Assembly (NCBI RefSeq): GCF_003046585.1
Contig: NZ_QAAE01000004.1
Location: 213,378 to 277,377 of the forward strand
Length of the DNA stretch: 64,000 nucleotides
Source of the DNA: Nitrosomonas aestuarii
Lineage (GTDB): Bacteria > Pseudomonadota > Gammaproteobacteria > Burkholderiales > Nitrosomonadaceae
Reading direction: 5' to 3'
Part shown: piece after piece, positions 49,901 through 58,904 of the stretch
Numbering within the stretch: position 1 is the stretch's first letter
Layout: each line of letters begins with the position of its first letter
Notes under the pieces: generated by a model
Told to the model about the DNA's origin: nothing
The model's database searches: none
The model's input: the letters and a program-made list of their open reading frames with translations, nothing else
Made by a program: the position numbers and the translations under genes

Positions 49901-51860
49901 GGAAAAAGTTAAAGTAGCTAAACCTGATGCGGTAATACTTGACGCACTCATGACTGAACTTAATGGGTTTGATACTTGTAAGTTGCTGCGCAGCAATCCC
50001 AGCATGAAAAATATACCCATCATTATGTCAACGGGCCTGGGTGATATCGATTCTATCAATCGCGCTTTCGAATGTGGAGCCACCGATTTCATGGTCAAGC
50101 CTCTTAATTATCCCATATTAATACATCGTTTGTGGTTTATCTTAAGAGCTGATGGAAACGCCAACGAACTCAGAAGCAGCAAACTACAGCTTTCCACCGC
50201 TCAGAGAATAGCGCGTTTGGGCTACTGGGTATGGGATTCGAAAAATAATCACTTCCAAATTTCAGAACAATTAGCAGATTTATGCGGCATTGATCTGCAG
50301 ACATTTGATGCAAGCCTTGAAGGATTCGTGCGCCTCATCGATGTCAGGGATCAGGAAATAGTTAAAAATATGATCCTGGCGGCACCGTACAATAGAGCCA
50401 TTCAACATATGGAATATAGACTACAGGGATCCAAGTCTGATTCTTTCTTTGTACACCAGGAGATGGTCAAGATAATCGAACATAATCAGGCCAAAATTAC
50501 CGGTACGGTCCAGGACATCAGCCAATACAATGAAAACGAGAAACAAATTCATCATATTGCTTACTTTGACAATCTGACTGGAATTCCCAGTAGAAGCTAC
50601 TATCAGGAACGTATCCAGGCTATTGTCCGCATCGCCAAATATCGTAACGAACAGTTTGCTTTCCTATTTCTTGATTTGGACGGATTTAAAGATATCAACG
50701 ACAGCCTTGGTCACGACCTGGGAGACCAACTGCTGATCATAATTGCCAAACGCATACAAGAAGTCATCCGAGATGAAGATTTTGCAGCGCGCTTAGGCGG
50801 CGATGAGTTTTGTATTCTCTTAAACAATATTAAAGACAGCGAGTCTGTTTCAGATATGGCGGCTCGTTGTCTAAACAAAATAAATATGCCTTTATTTCTC
50901 AACAACCATCAAATAAAACCGCGTGTGAGTATTGGTATCGCTCTTTTCCCACGTGATGGAGATGATGAAGTCGCTTTATTGAAAGCTGCCGATACCGCAA
51001 TGTATGCCGCAAAAAAATCTGGTAAGCAGTGTTATGTATTTTATTCACATAACATGGCTGCTGAGGCAGTTTCTCGCTTGGAAAAAGAGCAAATGCTGCA
51101 TGAAGCCCTTGAAAAAGAACAATTCTTCTTGCATTTTCAACCACAAATATCCCTGCTTACGGGACGCATGGTCAGTGTCGAGGCACTGGCAAGATGGCAA
51201 CACCCTGTAAAAGGCATGATTCCTCCAAGTGAATTTATCCCGCTTATAGAACAAATGGGGTTAATCATTGAGTTTGGCAACTGGGTGCTTAAGGCCGCAT
51301 GTAAACAAATTGCCCAGTGGCACAAGGCTGGCTTATCCTCTTTGCAAATAGCCGTCAACATCTCACCTACACATTTTCAGGATTCCGAATTAATAGAGAT
51401 AGTGCAAGGTCTGCTTAAGGAATATGACATTTCCGCACAGTACCTGGAACTAGAAGTTACCGAGAGCGCATTGCAGACAAAGGAGCATACCGACATTCTG
51501 AAACGACTCAGGCAAATTGGAATAAAAATTTCTATTGATGATTTCGGAACGGGATATTCATGCCTGGCATCATTAAAAGAATTGCCACTAGACTGTATAA
51601 AAATCGACAAAGTTTTTTTGGATGATGTGACGGTCAACCCTCATACTTCGGTGCTTCTGGGTGCAATCATTGGTCTAGCCAATGCACTTGACTATACGCT
51701 GATTGCAGAAGGTGTTGAAACCAAAGAACAGCTGTTAGTCATGCACGGTTTAGGCTGCCATGTCATACAGGGTTATATTTTCAGCCCCCCTGTCCCCGGC
51801 GATAAAATTCCCGAGATGATGGAAATTGACTTTACTCGTGAAATAACCGACTCAAAATAG
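46947..51860 (+). CDS. Multidomain hybrid histidine kinase with GGDEF and EAL domains
   Basis: A 1637-residue inner-membrane protein. Order: helix (about 20-42), periplasmic CHASE8-like sensor (43-145), second helix (about 152-175), HAMP (176-230), HisKA with His286 in [18 protein letters not shown], HATPase (about 385-505, [17 protein letters not shown]), receiver 1 ([26 protein letters not shown]), receiver 2 ([26 protein letters not shown]), HPt ([16 protein letters not shown]), receiver 3 ([26 protein letters not shown]), PAS (about 1085-1190), GGDEF with intact [11 protein letters not shown] and a canonically placed I-site RDED, and EAL with [18 protein letters not shown] and [15 protein letters not shown]. 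Both output domains look active, so it could make and break cyclic-di-GMP. It follows the YfiR-like gene directly and precedes an HDOD gene by 22 bases. Confidence 0.92.
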   Translation: MYSNAPVTITLQKKLQRISLITLSLAMLFVTLLVIANNYAIGSYALIESSRSKAKLLTDNAASTLMFQDLNSAQTLLQSLSNSKEVSAAAIYNQDQQKFAHYSVNNRSFPASLAFMQEEIIEDIHNITFIQPILFKDQQVGGLYLEISLIPLYWQLLWQILLTIGAAAISLFAAYYLVQRLNKSVLNPLTDLSGVMEQISIKSDYHVRANPCNIIELNALAAGFNRMLDGIQQRDTQLANHLDLLEDEVIKRTHDLEQKTNEACHLAEKAQAANKAKSEFLATMSHEIRTPMNGVLGMTELLLGTKLNIRQKRLADIAYRSAESLLGVINNILDFSKIESGKFQLVTHDFDVRELLEDTAEIMATQAHHKGLELVLDLPSDLHTIVRGDAERIRQVLVNLLGNAIKFTHHGEVKLKVDWLHQNKSENQIHLLIKVIDTGPGVASDQQAIIFESFTQGDGTTTRRHGGTGLGLSISRQIVEMMGSELKLTSSLGQGACFYFNLQLECSAQLIPEKADISALQGINILIVDDNAANREILSEQLKYWGVYSYCASNGAQALNHLLDSKKHNKSYHLAILDFHMPEMDGLTLAKAIHDEPLLQPLPLVMLSSDNITFDHSQSEHRGISYYLDKPVIQQKLLKCLLNIVGSLNNSSHNRAESPSNFVDIPLLTGTVLLAEDNLINQEVGMGILRSIGCQVEVVNNGQEAANAAADKKYDVILMDCHMPEMDGFEATRIIRELENTRNTQDHVPIIALTADVQKGIVERCLDSGMDAYLSKPFNKKRLREQLEKWLLNENKEPAKAPTIQILSNDEPDINVINSDVLDSLREITTEAGENLLTKTITLFLHSAPKDIDALQQALDQQDAAELTRIAHYFKSICGNLGIQSLAQHAASLEAITRQGHISGADALLQTIKSNLPGILSALRREIPSLPTETTSQPIIKEQFTLQNRRILLVDDDTSYRMITGSVLRASAFIVDEAENGLQALEKVKVAKPDAVILDALMTELNGFDTCKLLRSNPSMKNIPIIMSTGLGDIDSINRAFECGATDFMVKPLNYPILIHRLWFILRADGNANELRSSKLQLSTAQRIARLGYWVWDSKNNHFQISEQLADLCGIDLQTFDASLEGFVRLIDVRDQEIVKNMILAAPYNRAIQHMEYRLQGSKSDSFFVHQEMVKIIEHNQAKITGTVQDISQYNENEKQIHHIAYFDNLTGIPSRSYYQERIQAIVRIAKYRNEQFAFLFLDLDGFKDINDSLGHDLGDQLLIIIAKRIQEVIRDEDFAARLGGDEFCILLNNIKDSESVSDMAARCLNKINMPLFLNNHQIKPRVSIGIALFPRDGDDEVALLKAADTAMYAAKKSGKQCYVFYSHNMAAEAVSRLEKEQMLHEALEKEQFFLHFQPQISLLTGRMVSVEALARWQHPVKGMIPPSEFIPLIEQMGLIIEFGNWVLKAACKQIAQWHKAGLSSLQIAVNISPTHFQDSELIEIVQGLLKEYDISAQYLELEVTESALQTKEHTDILKRLRQIGIKISIDDFGTGYSCLASLKELPLDCIKIDKVFLDDVTVNPHTSVLLGAIIGLANALDYTLIAEGVETKEQLLVMHGLGCHVIQGYIFSPPVPGDKIPEMMEIDFTREITDSK

Positions 51861-51882
51861 TCGGCATAGAGAACATAAGATA

Positions 51883-52764
51883 ATGGCTACCGAAAATATA
51901 GATCACACCACGTCACCTTTTAATCACTATACTAAGAAAAACACAAACCTGCCCTCATTATCCAAAAATATAAACAGACTATTAAGAGCTTTAAACGACA
52001 CCAATAGTAACCATCAGCAACTAACAGAAATCATTATGATGTTTCCTGAAATATCCACCCGCTTAATCTTTTTGGCAAACTCCGCATGGGCTTCGCCTGC
52101 CAGGCCGGTTACCAGCATTGAACAAGCCTGTTTCATATTGGGTCATTCAATCGTTAAAAGTATTAGTTTTGGTATTTCAATTTCTTCTTGTTTTGACACA
52201 AGAAAATGCCCTGGTTTCAAAGTTGATCGCTTTTGGACAACCGCTATACTGGTTAGCAAAGGCACCGGTCTGCTAGCATCCAGACTATCAGACAAAATGG
52301 AATGTTATGATTTTGAGCAAACCTTGCAATCTGCCGGTCTATTACATAACATAGGTTTGTTATGGCTCGCTGACAGTTTACCGAAAGAAACCAACAAAGC
52401 ATTACAAGAACTTGCAACTGAACCCGCATTGACAGTTAATGAAGCACTAATTCAATACACAGGAACAGACTACTGTGAAGTAGGTGGCTGGCTCTGCACT
52501 CAGCTAAGTTTTCCTGAAGTACTGAGTGTTGCAATCAAGTATCAACTCGACAACAATTATCAGGAATCGTACTGGAAAATTGCATTATTGGTAGGAGCAG
52601 CTGCAAGCATGGTAGCTGCATTATATGATCGAAGTGATCAAGTACCAGAAAATACTCGTTTAAATAAATTGGGTGTAGATTATGTGACACAAGATATCAT
52701 CTTTAAAGAACTTGCCGACAATTTTGTTAAAACACAAGATTTAGTAAAAAACATGTTTGTATGA
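51883..52764 (+). CDS. HDOD domain protein
   Basis: A 293-residue cytosolic protein made almost wholly of one HDOD domain: NLPSLSKNINRLLRALNDTN, MMFPEISTRLIFLANSAWAS, SIEQACFILGHSIVKSISFG and the site LQSAGLLHNIGLLWLADSLP, where the usual catalytic HD is replaced by His-Asn. It starts 22 bases after the hybrid kinase and is probably its co-transcribed effector or partner. It is about half the length of the HDOD-GAF protein at 38,070 and lacks a GAF domain. Confidence 0.87.
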   Translation: MATENIDHTTSPFNHYTKKNTNLPSLSKNINRLLRALNDTNSNHQQLTEIIMMFPEISTRLIFLANSAWASPARPVTSIEQACFILGHSIVKSISFGISISSCFDTRKCPGFKVDRFWTTAILVSKGTGLLASRLSDKMECYDFEQTLQSAGLLHNIGLLWLADSLPKETNKALQELATEPALTVNEALIQYTGTDYCEVGGWLCTQLSFPEVLSVAIKYQLDNNYQESYWKIALLVGAAASMVAALYDRSDQVPENTRLNKLGVDYVTQDIIFKELADNFVKTQDLVKNMFV

Positions 52765-52899
52765 AAATACCATATAGAAGAAAATCAGTTCAAAACAACT
52801 CAATAACTTTCTTGATTAAACTCTTGGCGAGGAGTTTCAACCATCTTCGGCAGGAATACTAATCAGAAAAAGCCTAATGTGTTATTGCGGGAACACAGA

Positions 52900-54963
52900 T
52901 CAGAATGTTCCTCTGATACCCACAACAATCGCCCTGCCCGGTAATGGCGCGACAGCTTTCAGAAAAGACGTATGCACGCGCATATCTTCATCAAGCAGGT
53001 TTCTGCCTTGCAAAAACAGCGTGTGATAAGCTGATTCACCACGCTTGAAGCGATAGCTGAGTTCTGCATTCATTAATGTATAACCCGGTGTTTCGGTCTC
53101 CAACGTGGCAACACGATTTTGCCTGGTAACACGTGTTACGTTGAAATTCCCCTGCCAGTTCCCTTGGAAATAATCCAGTTCCAGTCCAAAACGCTGTGGC
53201 GTCAATCGGGGAATGTTGCCATTATTTTTCAGCCTGCCGTAAACAATATCGGTAAAAAATCGCATATTGAGCCGTTCAGGCAACAATATCATCCGCGCTT
53301 CCGCTTCGAGGCCATAAAAATGGGCGCGGGTTTGGGCAAAATCCTGCACCAGAAATGAACCATTGATATCTAACTCGCCTTCATCATTAACGCGATCGGA
53401 CAACCCATCGCCGTTGCTGTCGCGACTGCTTTGAAAAATATAATCATTAATATGGTTATAAAAGAGATTGATACGGCCTGTAATGAGGCCATCCGTTTTT
53501 TGTAGCGAGAGATCAAAGTTATTGGAAGTTTCTTTACCAAGCTGTTGATCACCGCTATCAAAGGTATTAGTCGCAATATGAATGCCATTCGCATACAAAG
53601 CATTGATGATGGGTGCACGCTGTCCGCGAGTCGCCGTCAAATCGATTTGATAGCCATCTATAAACGCCCATGCGCCGCCCGCAGATACACTGTATAAATT
53701 AAAATCACGCGAAGACAATGCAGCATCCAGAGGACTTTGATTGGCATGCTCCAGACGCCCGCCAAATTCAAAGAGCCAGCGCCGCCATTGATACTGTTCC
53801 AGCATGAACACACCTACCGTATGCGAACGTGTTGACGGGACGAAAGCTTCTTCACCTTTAGCTGAAAAATTCTGGTGCTGAAATTGCACACCCAGCACAC
53901 CCTGCCAACTGGCAATTGGTGCATGCCACAGTTCAATGCGGCCATCCACTTCGTCATTTTTCAGCCGTGTCCCAATTTCACCACTGTCTTCCAGTTCATC
54001 ATGCTGGTAATCATTAAAATTGACACGCATTTTGAGCTGGTCAAAACCTTTGATAGGATTATCCAGTTCACCCGCCAGACCATAGCGTGTCTGTCCCATA
54101 TCCACTTTTGCGCCTTCCGGCCCTGGAATGCCGTAAAAATTCTCCAGGCGTGAAACTGACAAGCCAACATAGCCCCGCTCCCCGATGTAGGAAGTACCGA
54201 CAGAAATGTTGCTGGAATCTATCGCGCTGTTCTTGACTACTCCTAACCCACTGTCTGTATTATTGATATCGGCGCGCCCGGGTATTTTAATATCATTAGT
54301 TTTTCTTTTCGCGCCCTCGATACTCCACGAAATCTGGCCCTGGCTGCCAGAAGCACTGAATACTCCTGATCGTTCTTCCAAAGCCGAATTAAATCGTCCC
54401 TCAAACTGACCTTGCGTTGATTTAAACAAACGATCAGGCATGCGGCCGGTAATAACATTGACGATACCGCCGGAGGTGCCGCTACCATAAAGCAGTGTTG
54501 CCGGCCCGCGCAGAATTTCAATCTGTGATGTATTGAGCATTTCCGTAGCAACAGCATGATCTGGACTGATCACCGAAAGATCACCCATACTGACACCGCT
54601 TTCCAATACCCGGACACGCGAGCTGTCCTGGCCGCGAATAATCGGACGACTGGCACCCGGCCCAAAGCTGCTTGAGGAAATCCCTAGTTCACGCGACAAC
54701 GTATCACCTAAGCCAACCTCACGTTTGCGTCGCAAATCATCTCCTTGCAAAACCTTTTCAGGCTTGACCCAATAGGGTTCAGACTGTTGGTTCGCCGGGG
54801 CTGTAACGATCACACCGGGCAGTTCGCTTACATCAATAGTCTCCTGGGCGGAAGCAGCAGGCATATCAGCAGAAATAATCGCCGAAAACAAAATAAATAG
54901 TTTTGAAAAATGATCATTACAGTGCGCTCTTGTGATGCTGGATTTGGGGTTTGAGTGCTTCAC
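52900..54963 (-). CDS. TonB-dependent receptor, ZnuD-like (probable zinc or other metal uptake)
   Basis: A 687-residue receptor from the chosen start. The signal peptide contains SKLFILFSAIISADMPAASA. The plug carries RRKREVGLGDTLSRELGISS, RPIIRGQDSSRVRVLESGVS, MGDLSVISPDHAVATEMLNT and IEILRGPATLLYGSGTSGGI, which is the pattern of the ZnuD group rather than siderophore receptors. The barrel ends GRAIVVGIRGTF. The open frame reaches a TTG at 55035, but a palindromic operator lies inside that extension, so the GTG at 54963 is a better start; its ribosome binding site is poor. A Fur/Zur-type regulator lies directly upstream on the same strand. Confidence 0.88.
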   Translation of the reverse strand: MKHSNPKSSITRAHCNDHFSKLFILFSAIISADMPAASAQETIDVSELPGVIVTAPANQQSEPYWVKPEKVLQGDDLRRKREVGLGDTLSRELGISSSSFGPGASRPIIRGQDSSRVRVLESGVSMGDLSVISPDHAVATEMLNTSQIEILRGPATLLYGSGTSGGIVNVITGRMPDRLFKSTQGQFEGRFNSALEERSGVFSASGSQGQISWSIEGAKRKTNDIKIPGRADINNTDSGLGVVKNSAIDSSNISVGTSYIGERGYVGLSVSRLENFYGIPGPEGAKVDMGQTRYGLAGELDNPIKGFDQLKMRVNFNDYQHDELEDSGEIGTRLKNDEVDGRIELWHAPIASWQGVLGVQFQHQNFSAKGEEAFVPSTRSHTVGVFMLEQYQWRRWLFEFGGRLEHANQSPLDAALSSRDFNLYSVSAGGAWAFIDGYQIDLTATRGQRAPIINALYANGIHIATNTFDSGDQQLGKETSNNFDLSLQKTDGLITGRINLFYNHINDYIFQSSRDSNGDGLSDRVNDEGELDINGSFLVQDFAQTRAHFYGLEAEARMILLPERLNMRFFTDIVYGRLKNNGNIPRLTPQRFGLELDYFQGNWQGNFNVTRVTRQNRVATLETETPGYTLMNAELSYRFKRGESAYHTLFLQGRNLLDEDMRVHTSFLKAVAPLPGRAIVVGIRGTF

Positions 54964-54995
54964 TTGTTGTTGGGTCGAGTAAATTATCAAAAAAT

Positions 54996-55014
54996 AATGC
55001 AACTTTGTTGCATT
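54996..55014. promoter_or_regulatory. Perfect palindrome, probable Zur operator of the metal receptor
   Basis: AATGCAAC-TTT-GTTGCATT: an 8-base perfect inverted repeat with a 3-base centre, 33 bases upstream of the chosen receptor start. The same core GCAAC-N3-GTTGC recurs 34-48 bases upstream of the neighbouring Fur/Zur gene, which supports an operator bound by that repressor. Confidence 0.7.
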
Positions 55015-55023
55015 TAGAGCGCT

Positions 55024-55050
55024 GCCATTTATCAAAAATTGATAAATGGC
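55024..55050. repeat. Perfect hairpin between the regulator and the receptor
   Basis: GCCATTTATCA (55024-55034) pairs perfectly with TGATAAATGGC (55040-55050) around a 5-base loop. It lies between the regulator's stop and the receptor's operator, so it may end the regulator transcript, though no run of U follows, or be another protein site. Confidence 0.55.
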
Positions 55051-55164
55051 TAAATTATCCTTAGAAAACCGACGCGTGACTGATCACGCTGGCGCCGACC
55101 CTGTCAATGATTACGGCCGATTATCTGTATCAACTGACACAATCAACACTTACAAACTATTCAC

Positions 55165-55596
55165 TCAAACACATTTTGCGCACAAACCCTTGATCGTTAA
55201 CTCAATCGCTTGGAATCGATAGCCTGCCGGCAATGTCAAAAGACGCTCTGACTGACGTCCCGATGCCAAATCTTCCAAGCAAACAACCTTGGCACAATTC
55301 GTGCACTTAAAGTGCGCATGCTGGTGTGCATAAGCAGCATGATTGACATGAAATCGCCATACATGATCATCGCTTGAAATCTTGTGAATTAAGCCCCGAT
55401 CCGCGAGCCATTGTAATACACGGTACAACGTAACGCGATCAAGCTGCTGACCGGACATGCGCGTTTCAATTTCACGGTGCGTAATCGCCTGGTCTTCAGC
55501 TAGCAATAAGGCAAGAATTCTTACCCGGCTATCAGTAGCCCGGCCACCTTCCTTACGAATCATTGCTTCTGCTGCACTTACATAGGTATTCGGCAT
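55165..55596 (-). CDS. zur: Fur-family repressor, probably Zur
   Basis: A 143-residue metal-dependent repressor. The N-terminal winged helix has MSGQQLDRVTLYRVLQWLAD in its recognition region. The metal part has HAHFKCTNCAKVVCLEDL and ends in GLCAKC, giving the two CxxC pairs that hold structural zinc. FHVNHAAYAHQHAHF supplies regulatory-site histidines. The regulated target appears to be the ZnuD-like receptor immediately downstream, with a shared palindrome upstream of both genes, so Zur fits better than Fur. It is presumably autoregulated. Confidence 0.83.
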   Translation of the reverse strand: MPNTYVSAAEAMIRKEGGRATDSRVRILALLLAEDQAITHREIETRMSGQQLDRVTLYRVLQWLADRGLIHKISSDDHVWRFHVNHAAYAHQHAHFKCTNCAKVVCLEDLASGRQSERLLTLPAGYRFQAIELTIKGLCAKCV

Positions 55597-55629
55597 GTAG
55601 TTAAATCAATGGATTAGCGCTAACATGAT

Positions 55630-55648
55630 ATCGCAACACAGTTGCATT
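55630..55648. promoter_or_regulatory. Second GCAAC-N3-GTTGC palindrome, upstream of the regulator gene
   Basis: GCAAC-ACA-GTTGC at 55633-55645 is the same core as the operator at 54,996, with the right flank ATT also shared. It sits about 35-50 bases upstream of the regulator's ATG, where an autoregulatory operator would overlap the promoter. Confidence 0.65.
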
Positions 55649-55674
55649 GATTGTAACGACTTTCAGATAAAAAA

Positions 55675-55689
55675 CAATGATAATCGTTG
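55675..55689. promoter_or_regulatory. Fur-box-like site
   Basis: CAATGAT-A-ATCGTTG is a 7-1-7 inverted repeat with one mismatch, close to the Fur-type GATAATGATAATCATTATC pattern. It lies 27 bases beyond the Zur-like palindrome, so the regulator gene may answer to iron as well as zinc. Confidence 0.45.
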
Positions 55690-56500
55690 CTCTTCAATAC
55701 GTAGCATCTAAATACTTTGCTGAAGTTTGCATTGACAGCGACTATAACCTTTATTGGCTACAAAATGATTGCCGGGGTCGTGCATGTCACACATTATGGT
55801 CCTTACACGCTGATGCTCACAGTCATAACAGGTGGCTGAGTCTATCAGGCTGATATTTCTAGAGGTTTATTGATTACCATGGTCCTTCATGGAGGCATCC
55901 ATTTTATGGTTTATACCAAGCAAGATAAAACGCCAGACAGAGCTGTTGATCACAATATATTATTTGTTTTTGTTCATTGAACTGTTAATCATAAGGATTC
56001 TATTACTGATTACAAAAACACACGAAAACTGGATTAATTAAATATTCGCAACACCCTAAAATCAATAACTCCTTTAATCACATTCGACAATTCTTTGTGA
56101 CATAACCTCTTTTATGAACTAAACAGGTAATGAAATGGGCACCCAGGAATGATGTGAAAAAGTGGTGTCAAGCATAGCTTTCTGTGGCGAAACCAAAATT
56201 TGAAACACCACTTCTCACACCGAAATCGAAGTCGGTTTGGAAAATATTACCAAAGAGATTACAACAGTTAAAACAGATTCGGTCGCGGATTAGCGGCAGT
56301 GAGTGCGGCCGATCGTCGAGACCCGGAATGTTTTTTTGGACTCCGTGGATCGAACAAACTATAACAAAAGTTGACTTTTCAGCCCTTCGATTCGGCCACC
56401 CAAAGCCAAAAATTGTGTACATGTCAGATATTCCGGATCACACCTGGCAAACACTCTCTTCACCTTGAATTCCCGATTTCCAAAGTCAAATCTATCTGGA
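55690..56500. other. Long intergenic region with an unassigned ORF
   Basis: About 810 bases without a recognised gene. A plus-strand frame of 94 codons (56184-56468) is mirrored by an 84-codon frame on the other strand (56168-56422); neither has a good binding site or a family motif, and the basic, Ser/Pro-rich product looks like a non-coding or repeat-derived stretch. The segment 56,160-56,460 is more GC-rich than its flanks and may be a mobile-element remnant. Confidence 0.35.
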
Positions 56501-56538
56501 TTAACACCTTGTTAGCAAAGATTTAACATTTTTTTGAT
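56501..56538 (+). promoter_or_regulatory. Four pentamer direct repeats at 11-base spacing, upstream of the porin
   Basis: TTAAC (56501), TTAGC (56512), TTAAC (56523) and TTGAT (56534) begin exactly 11 bases apart, one helix turn. This is the arrangement bound head-to-tail by OmpR/PhoB-family response regulators. The last repeat ends about 10 bases before an AT-rich TAAGCT that could be the -10. The porin starts 197 bases downstream. The same four-repeat array is found before the bicarbonate permease gene. Confidence 0.75.
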
Positions 56539-56734
56539 ACTGACGACATTAAGCTAGCGACGAAAGCAATTAATCAAAGGGCTTCAGTTTGTTTGATGCA
56601 ATGCGCCGGAATTTATAAAAAGATGTTTCACGTAGAAAACAGATAGCGATGAACAGAGAATTATTTTATTCGCTCATGCTTCTGAGACTTGGCCCTTTTT
56701 ATTTTTCACAACTAATCATAATGGGGGCCAATAC

Positions 56735-58231
56735 ATGAGACCAAAAAAGCCACATAGAATGTATTTGATGATTTCGTTTATTTTATGTTGCGTATGGATC
56801 AATACCACATTAGCCAATGAAGTTGAAACTACGAAAAAAAAGAATTCAAAAAAATCGATAGTTATCAAGGAACACACACTGCTCGCTGCGACTCCACCTG
56901 CGGTTTCCGCTTCCGCATTACATGGAGCGGAAACTGCAGGTTTCTTTCTCGGCGATTTTGATCGATTAACCAGACTTATGGAGGAACATAAAACACCGCT
57001 TGCAGCCATGGCACCGGACTGGCTTAATATCGCTATCGAGCACAGAACACGTTATGAAACGTTTGATAACGGTTTTACCAGTGCCATTCCCGGCGATAAT
57101 GAACAAATCCATCAGAGAACAAGATTCTTATTTGAAATCGAAAAAATTCTAGACCCACTTCGGTTTACGCTTGAACTCACAGACATGCGTGCTCCGATGG
57201 CGCATCATGGCCAAGACCGTTCAAACGTTTTTGCCAATCATTTTGATTTTACGCAACTGCATGTTGATCTGGTAACCAACAACTTTTTGGGGACAGGTCA
57301 TGCTGCACAGTTTGAAGTCGGACGCATGATACTGGATTTTGGCGAAGGCCGTTTGGTAGCTGGTCATCGTTGGGGCACATTGACACCGACATTTGATGGC
57401 ATGCAATTTAGACTGGGAAATGACCAGACCGGATGGGGTCTTAGAATATTTGGCACTCGACCTGTGAATCGGGAGCCAACAAAGCTGGATTGGAATACGC
57501 CTGAAACCTATTTCTCGGGCGCACAAATTACAAACCGGAATCTCGCATGGGCAAACGCGGATTTATATTGGTTTCAACTTAACGAAGGTAACAAAGGAAG
57601 AAAGCGTGAAATTTCTACGACGGGTTTCAGACTCTTTGCCACGCCATCAAAGGGCAAACTGGACTATGAAATTGAATCCATGTATCAATTTGGTGCAGTA
57701 GACGAATCCAATTATTTTGCACACCGTCATCACGGAGAGATTGGATATAGCTTCAACACGACATGGCCTACCCGGCTCATTTATCTATTTGACTATTCAT
57801 CGGGTAATAAAGATCCACGTAAGAATTTTGATTTTTTGTATGCAAAACGCCGCGTTGAATTTGGACCAACGGGTATCCTGGGTATTTTCTTCCCTTCTAA
57901 TATTTTTTCGCCTGCAGGTTTTCGAGCGACTGTCTCACCAACGCCTACTGTCAGGATCATGATGTCTCATCGCGCATTCTGGCTGGCTGACAAGAATGCC
58001 GCATTTGTCGGCAGTGGCCTGCAAGACCCAACAGGTCAGGCCGGAAGCTTCCTGGGAAATCTGTTTGATCTCAATTTGAGATGGGACCCTCAAACCAGTT
58101 TTTTAAAACGCATGAGTCTGGATGTTGGCTTTACACATTTATTCAAGGGATCTTACTTTAAAAGAATAGCCCAAACCCCGGGCACACAGGATACAAACTT
58201 TGGATACACCATGCTTACCTTCAAATTTTAA
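56735..58231 (+). CDS. Outer-membrane porin, alginate_exp-type
   Basis: A 498-residue outer-membrane protein. A signal peptide (cut near TTLANE, about residue 28) is followed by a short basic and Ala-rich region and a long beta-barrel with many aromatic girdle residues. PDWLNIAIEHRTRYETFDNG, QRTRFLFEIEKILDPLRFTL, DFTQLHVDLVTNNFLGTGHA and VGRMILDFGEGRLVAGHRWG are the alginate-export-family pattern, and it ends in a terminal Phe (YTMLTFKF). The name is historical; many members are general or specific porins. It stands next to a bicarbonate permease with a shared upstream array, which suggests it admits bicarbonate, carbonate or a related anion to the periplasm. Confidence 0.82.
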   Translation: MRPKKPHRMYLMISFILCCVWINTTLANEVETTKKKNSKKSIVIKEHTLLAATPPAVSASALHGAETAGFFLGDFDRLTRLMEEHKTPLAAMAPDWLNIAIEHRTRYETFDNGFTSAIPGDNEQIHQRTRFLFEIEKILDPLRFTLELTDMRAPMAHHGQDRSNVFANHFDFTQLHVDLVTNNFLGTGHAAQFEVGRMILDFGEGRLVAGHRWGTLTPTFDGMQFRLGNDQTGWGLRIFGTRPVNREPTKLDWNTPETYFSGAQITNRNLAWANADLYWFQLNEGNKGRKREISTTGFRLFATPSKGKLDYEIESMYQFGAVDESNYFAHRHHGEIGYSFNTTWPTRLIYLFDYSSGNKDPRKNFDFLYAKRRVEFGPTGILGIFFPSNIFSPAGFRATVSPTPTVRIMMSHRAFWLADKNAAFVGSGLQDPTGQAGSFLGNLFDLNLRWDPQTSFLKRMSLDVGFTHLFKGSYFKRIAQTPGTQDTNFGYTMLTFKF

Positions 58232-58302
58232 CAATCCGTTAAAAATATGGAGAGGTTTTAACGTTTGTTGAGCAATACGAATTCAAATTATTTCTAGCCA
58301 TG

Positions 58303-58376
58303 CCTGATTCTTTTCTGATGGCCCATCAATAAAGACAGTTGCTAACTTATTGCGTGCCGATCAGAAAAGAATCAGG
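58303..58376. repeat. Perfect 17-base inverted repeat downstream of the porin
   Basis: CCTGATTCTTTTCTGAT (58303-58319) is the exact reverse complement of 58360-58376, with 40 bases between. It begins 72 bases after the porin stop. A transcript would fold into a stable stem, so it may end or protect the porin mRNA; small mobile elements also look like this. Confidence 0.6.
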
Positions 58377-58666
58377 TCTCCACAATTTAATCCCAATTTT
58401 CACCAATTGTTGTTTGAATCGACAGCTTGGGATCAAATTCATCAACAAGACCATCAACAACCTGAATTTATCCCTGGGTTTAGCCAGCTTTTAGTATGAA
58501 ATGCTTCGCGTACAAATGAAACCCGGATTCAAAGCATTTGTTAATACATTTAACAATTTTTCCGATTTAATTAATGTTCGCTTAACATATTATGTTATTT
58601 ATTTTCAATATGTTATTAAAATAATAACGTATTCATACATTCTCACACCTCCAGATCACACTAGAT
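58377..58666. other. Intergenic stretch without a recognised gene
   Basis: About 290 AT-rich bases leading to the permease regulatory array. A 63-codon open frame starting at 58501 runs through the regulatory array and has no binding site. Confidence 0.3.
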
Positions 58667-58704
58667 TTAACGTGTTTTTAACATACCGTTAACGCTTCTT
58701 TGAT
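58667..58704 (+). promoter_or_regulatory. Four pentamer direct repeats at 11-base spacing, upstream of sbtA
   Basis: TTAAC (58667), TTAAC (58678), TTAAC (58689) and TTGAT (58700) begin exactly 11 bases apart. The array and the following 45 bases resemble the region before the porin gene: TTGATACT, then CATATTAGC against CATTAAGC, then GCAATT and AATCA. The permease starts 201 bases downstream, nearly the same distance as at the porin. A single OmpR-family activator should control both. Confidence 0.77.
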
Positions 58705-58904
58705 ACTTGTCATATTAGCCTGTCAACAAGAAAGATGCAGCAATTGAATCAGGACTTATTTCAGTGCATTAAGGTATTTAGAGCAGGTCAACAAAAAAAT
58801 TCGCGTCTATGGCTGTGTTATCTCCTTAAGGCCTGATGTTTTTGCACTTTCTTAAACCGACAGTTTGATATTTTGCATAAGGAATAATATAAGGAACAAT
58901 TATC

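Noticed and set aside
56735..58231. Alginate exporter function
   Set aside because: No alginate biosynthesis genes are nearby; the family name covers many porins, and the neighbour is a bicarbonate permease with a shared upstream array.
58501..58692. 63-codon frame before sbtA
   Set aside because: Runs through the regulatory array and lacks a binding site.
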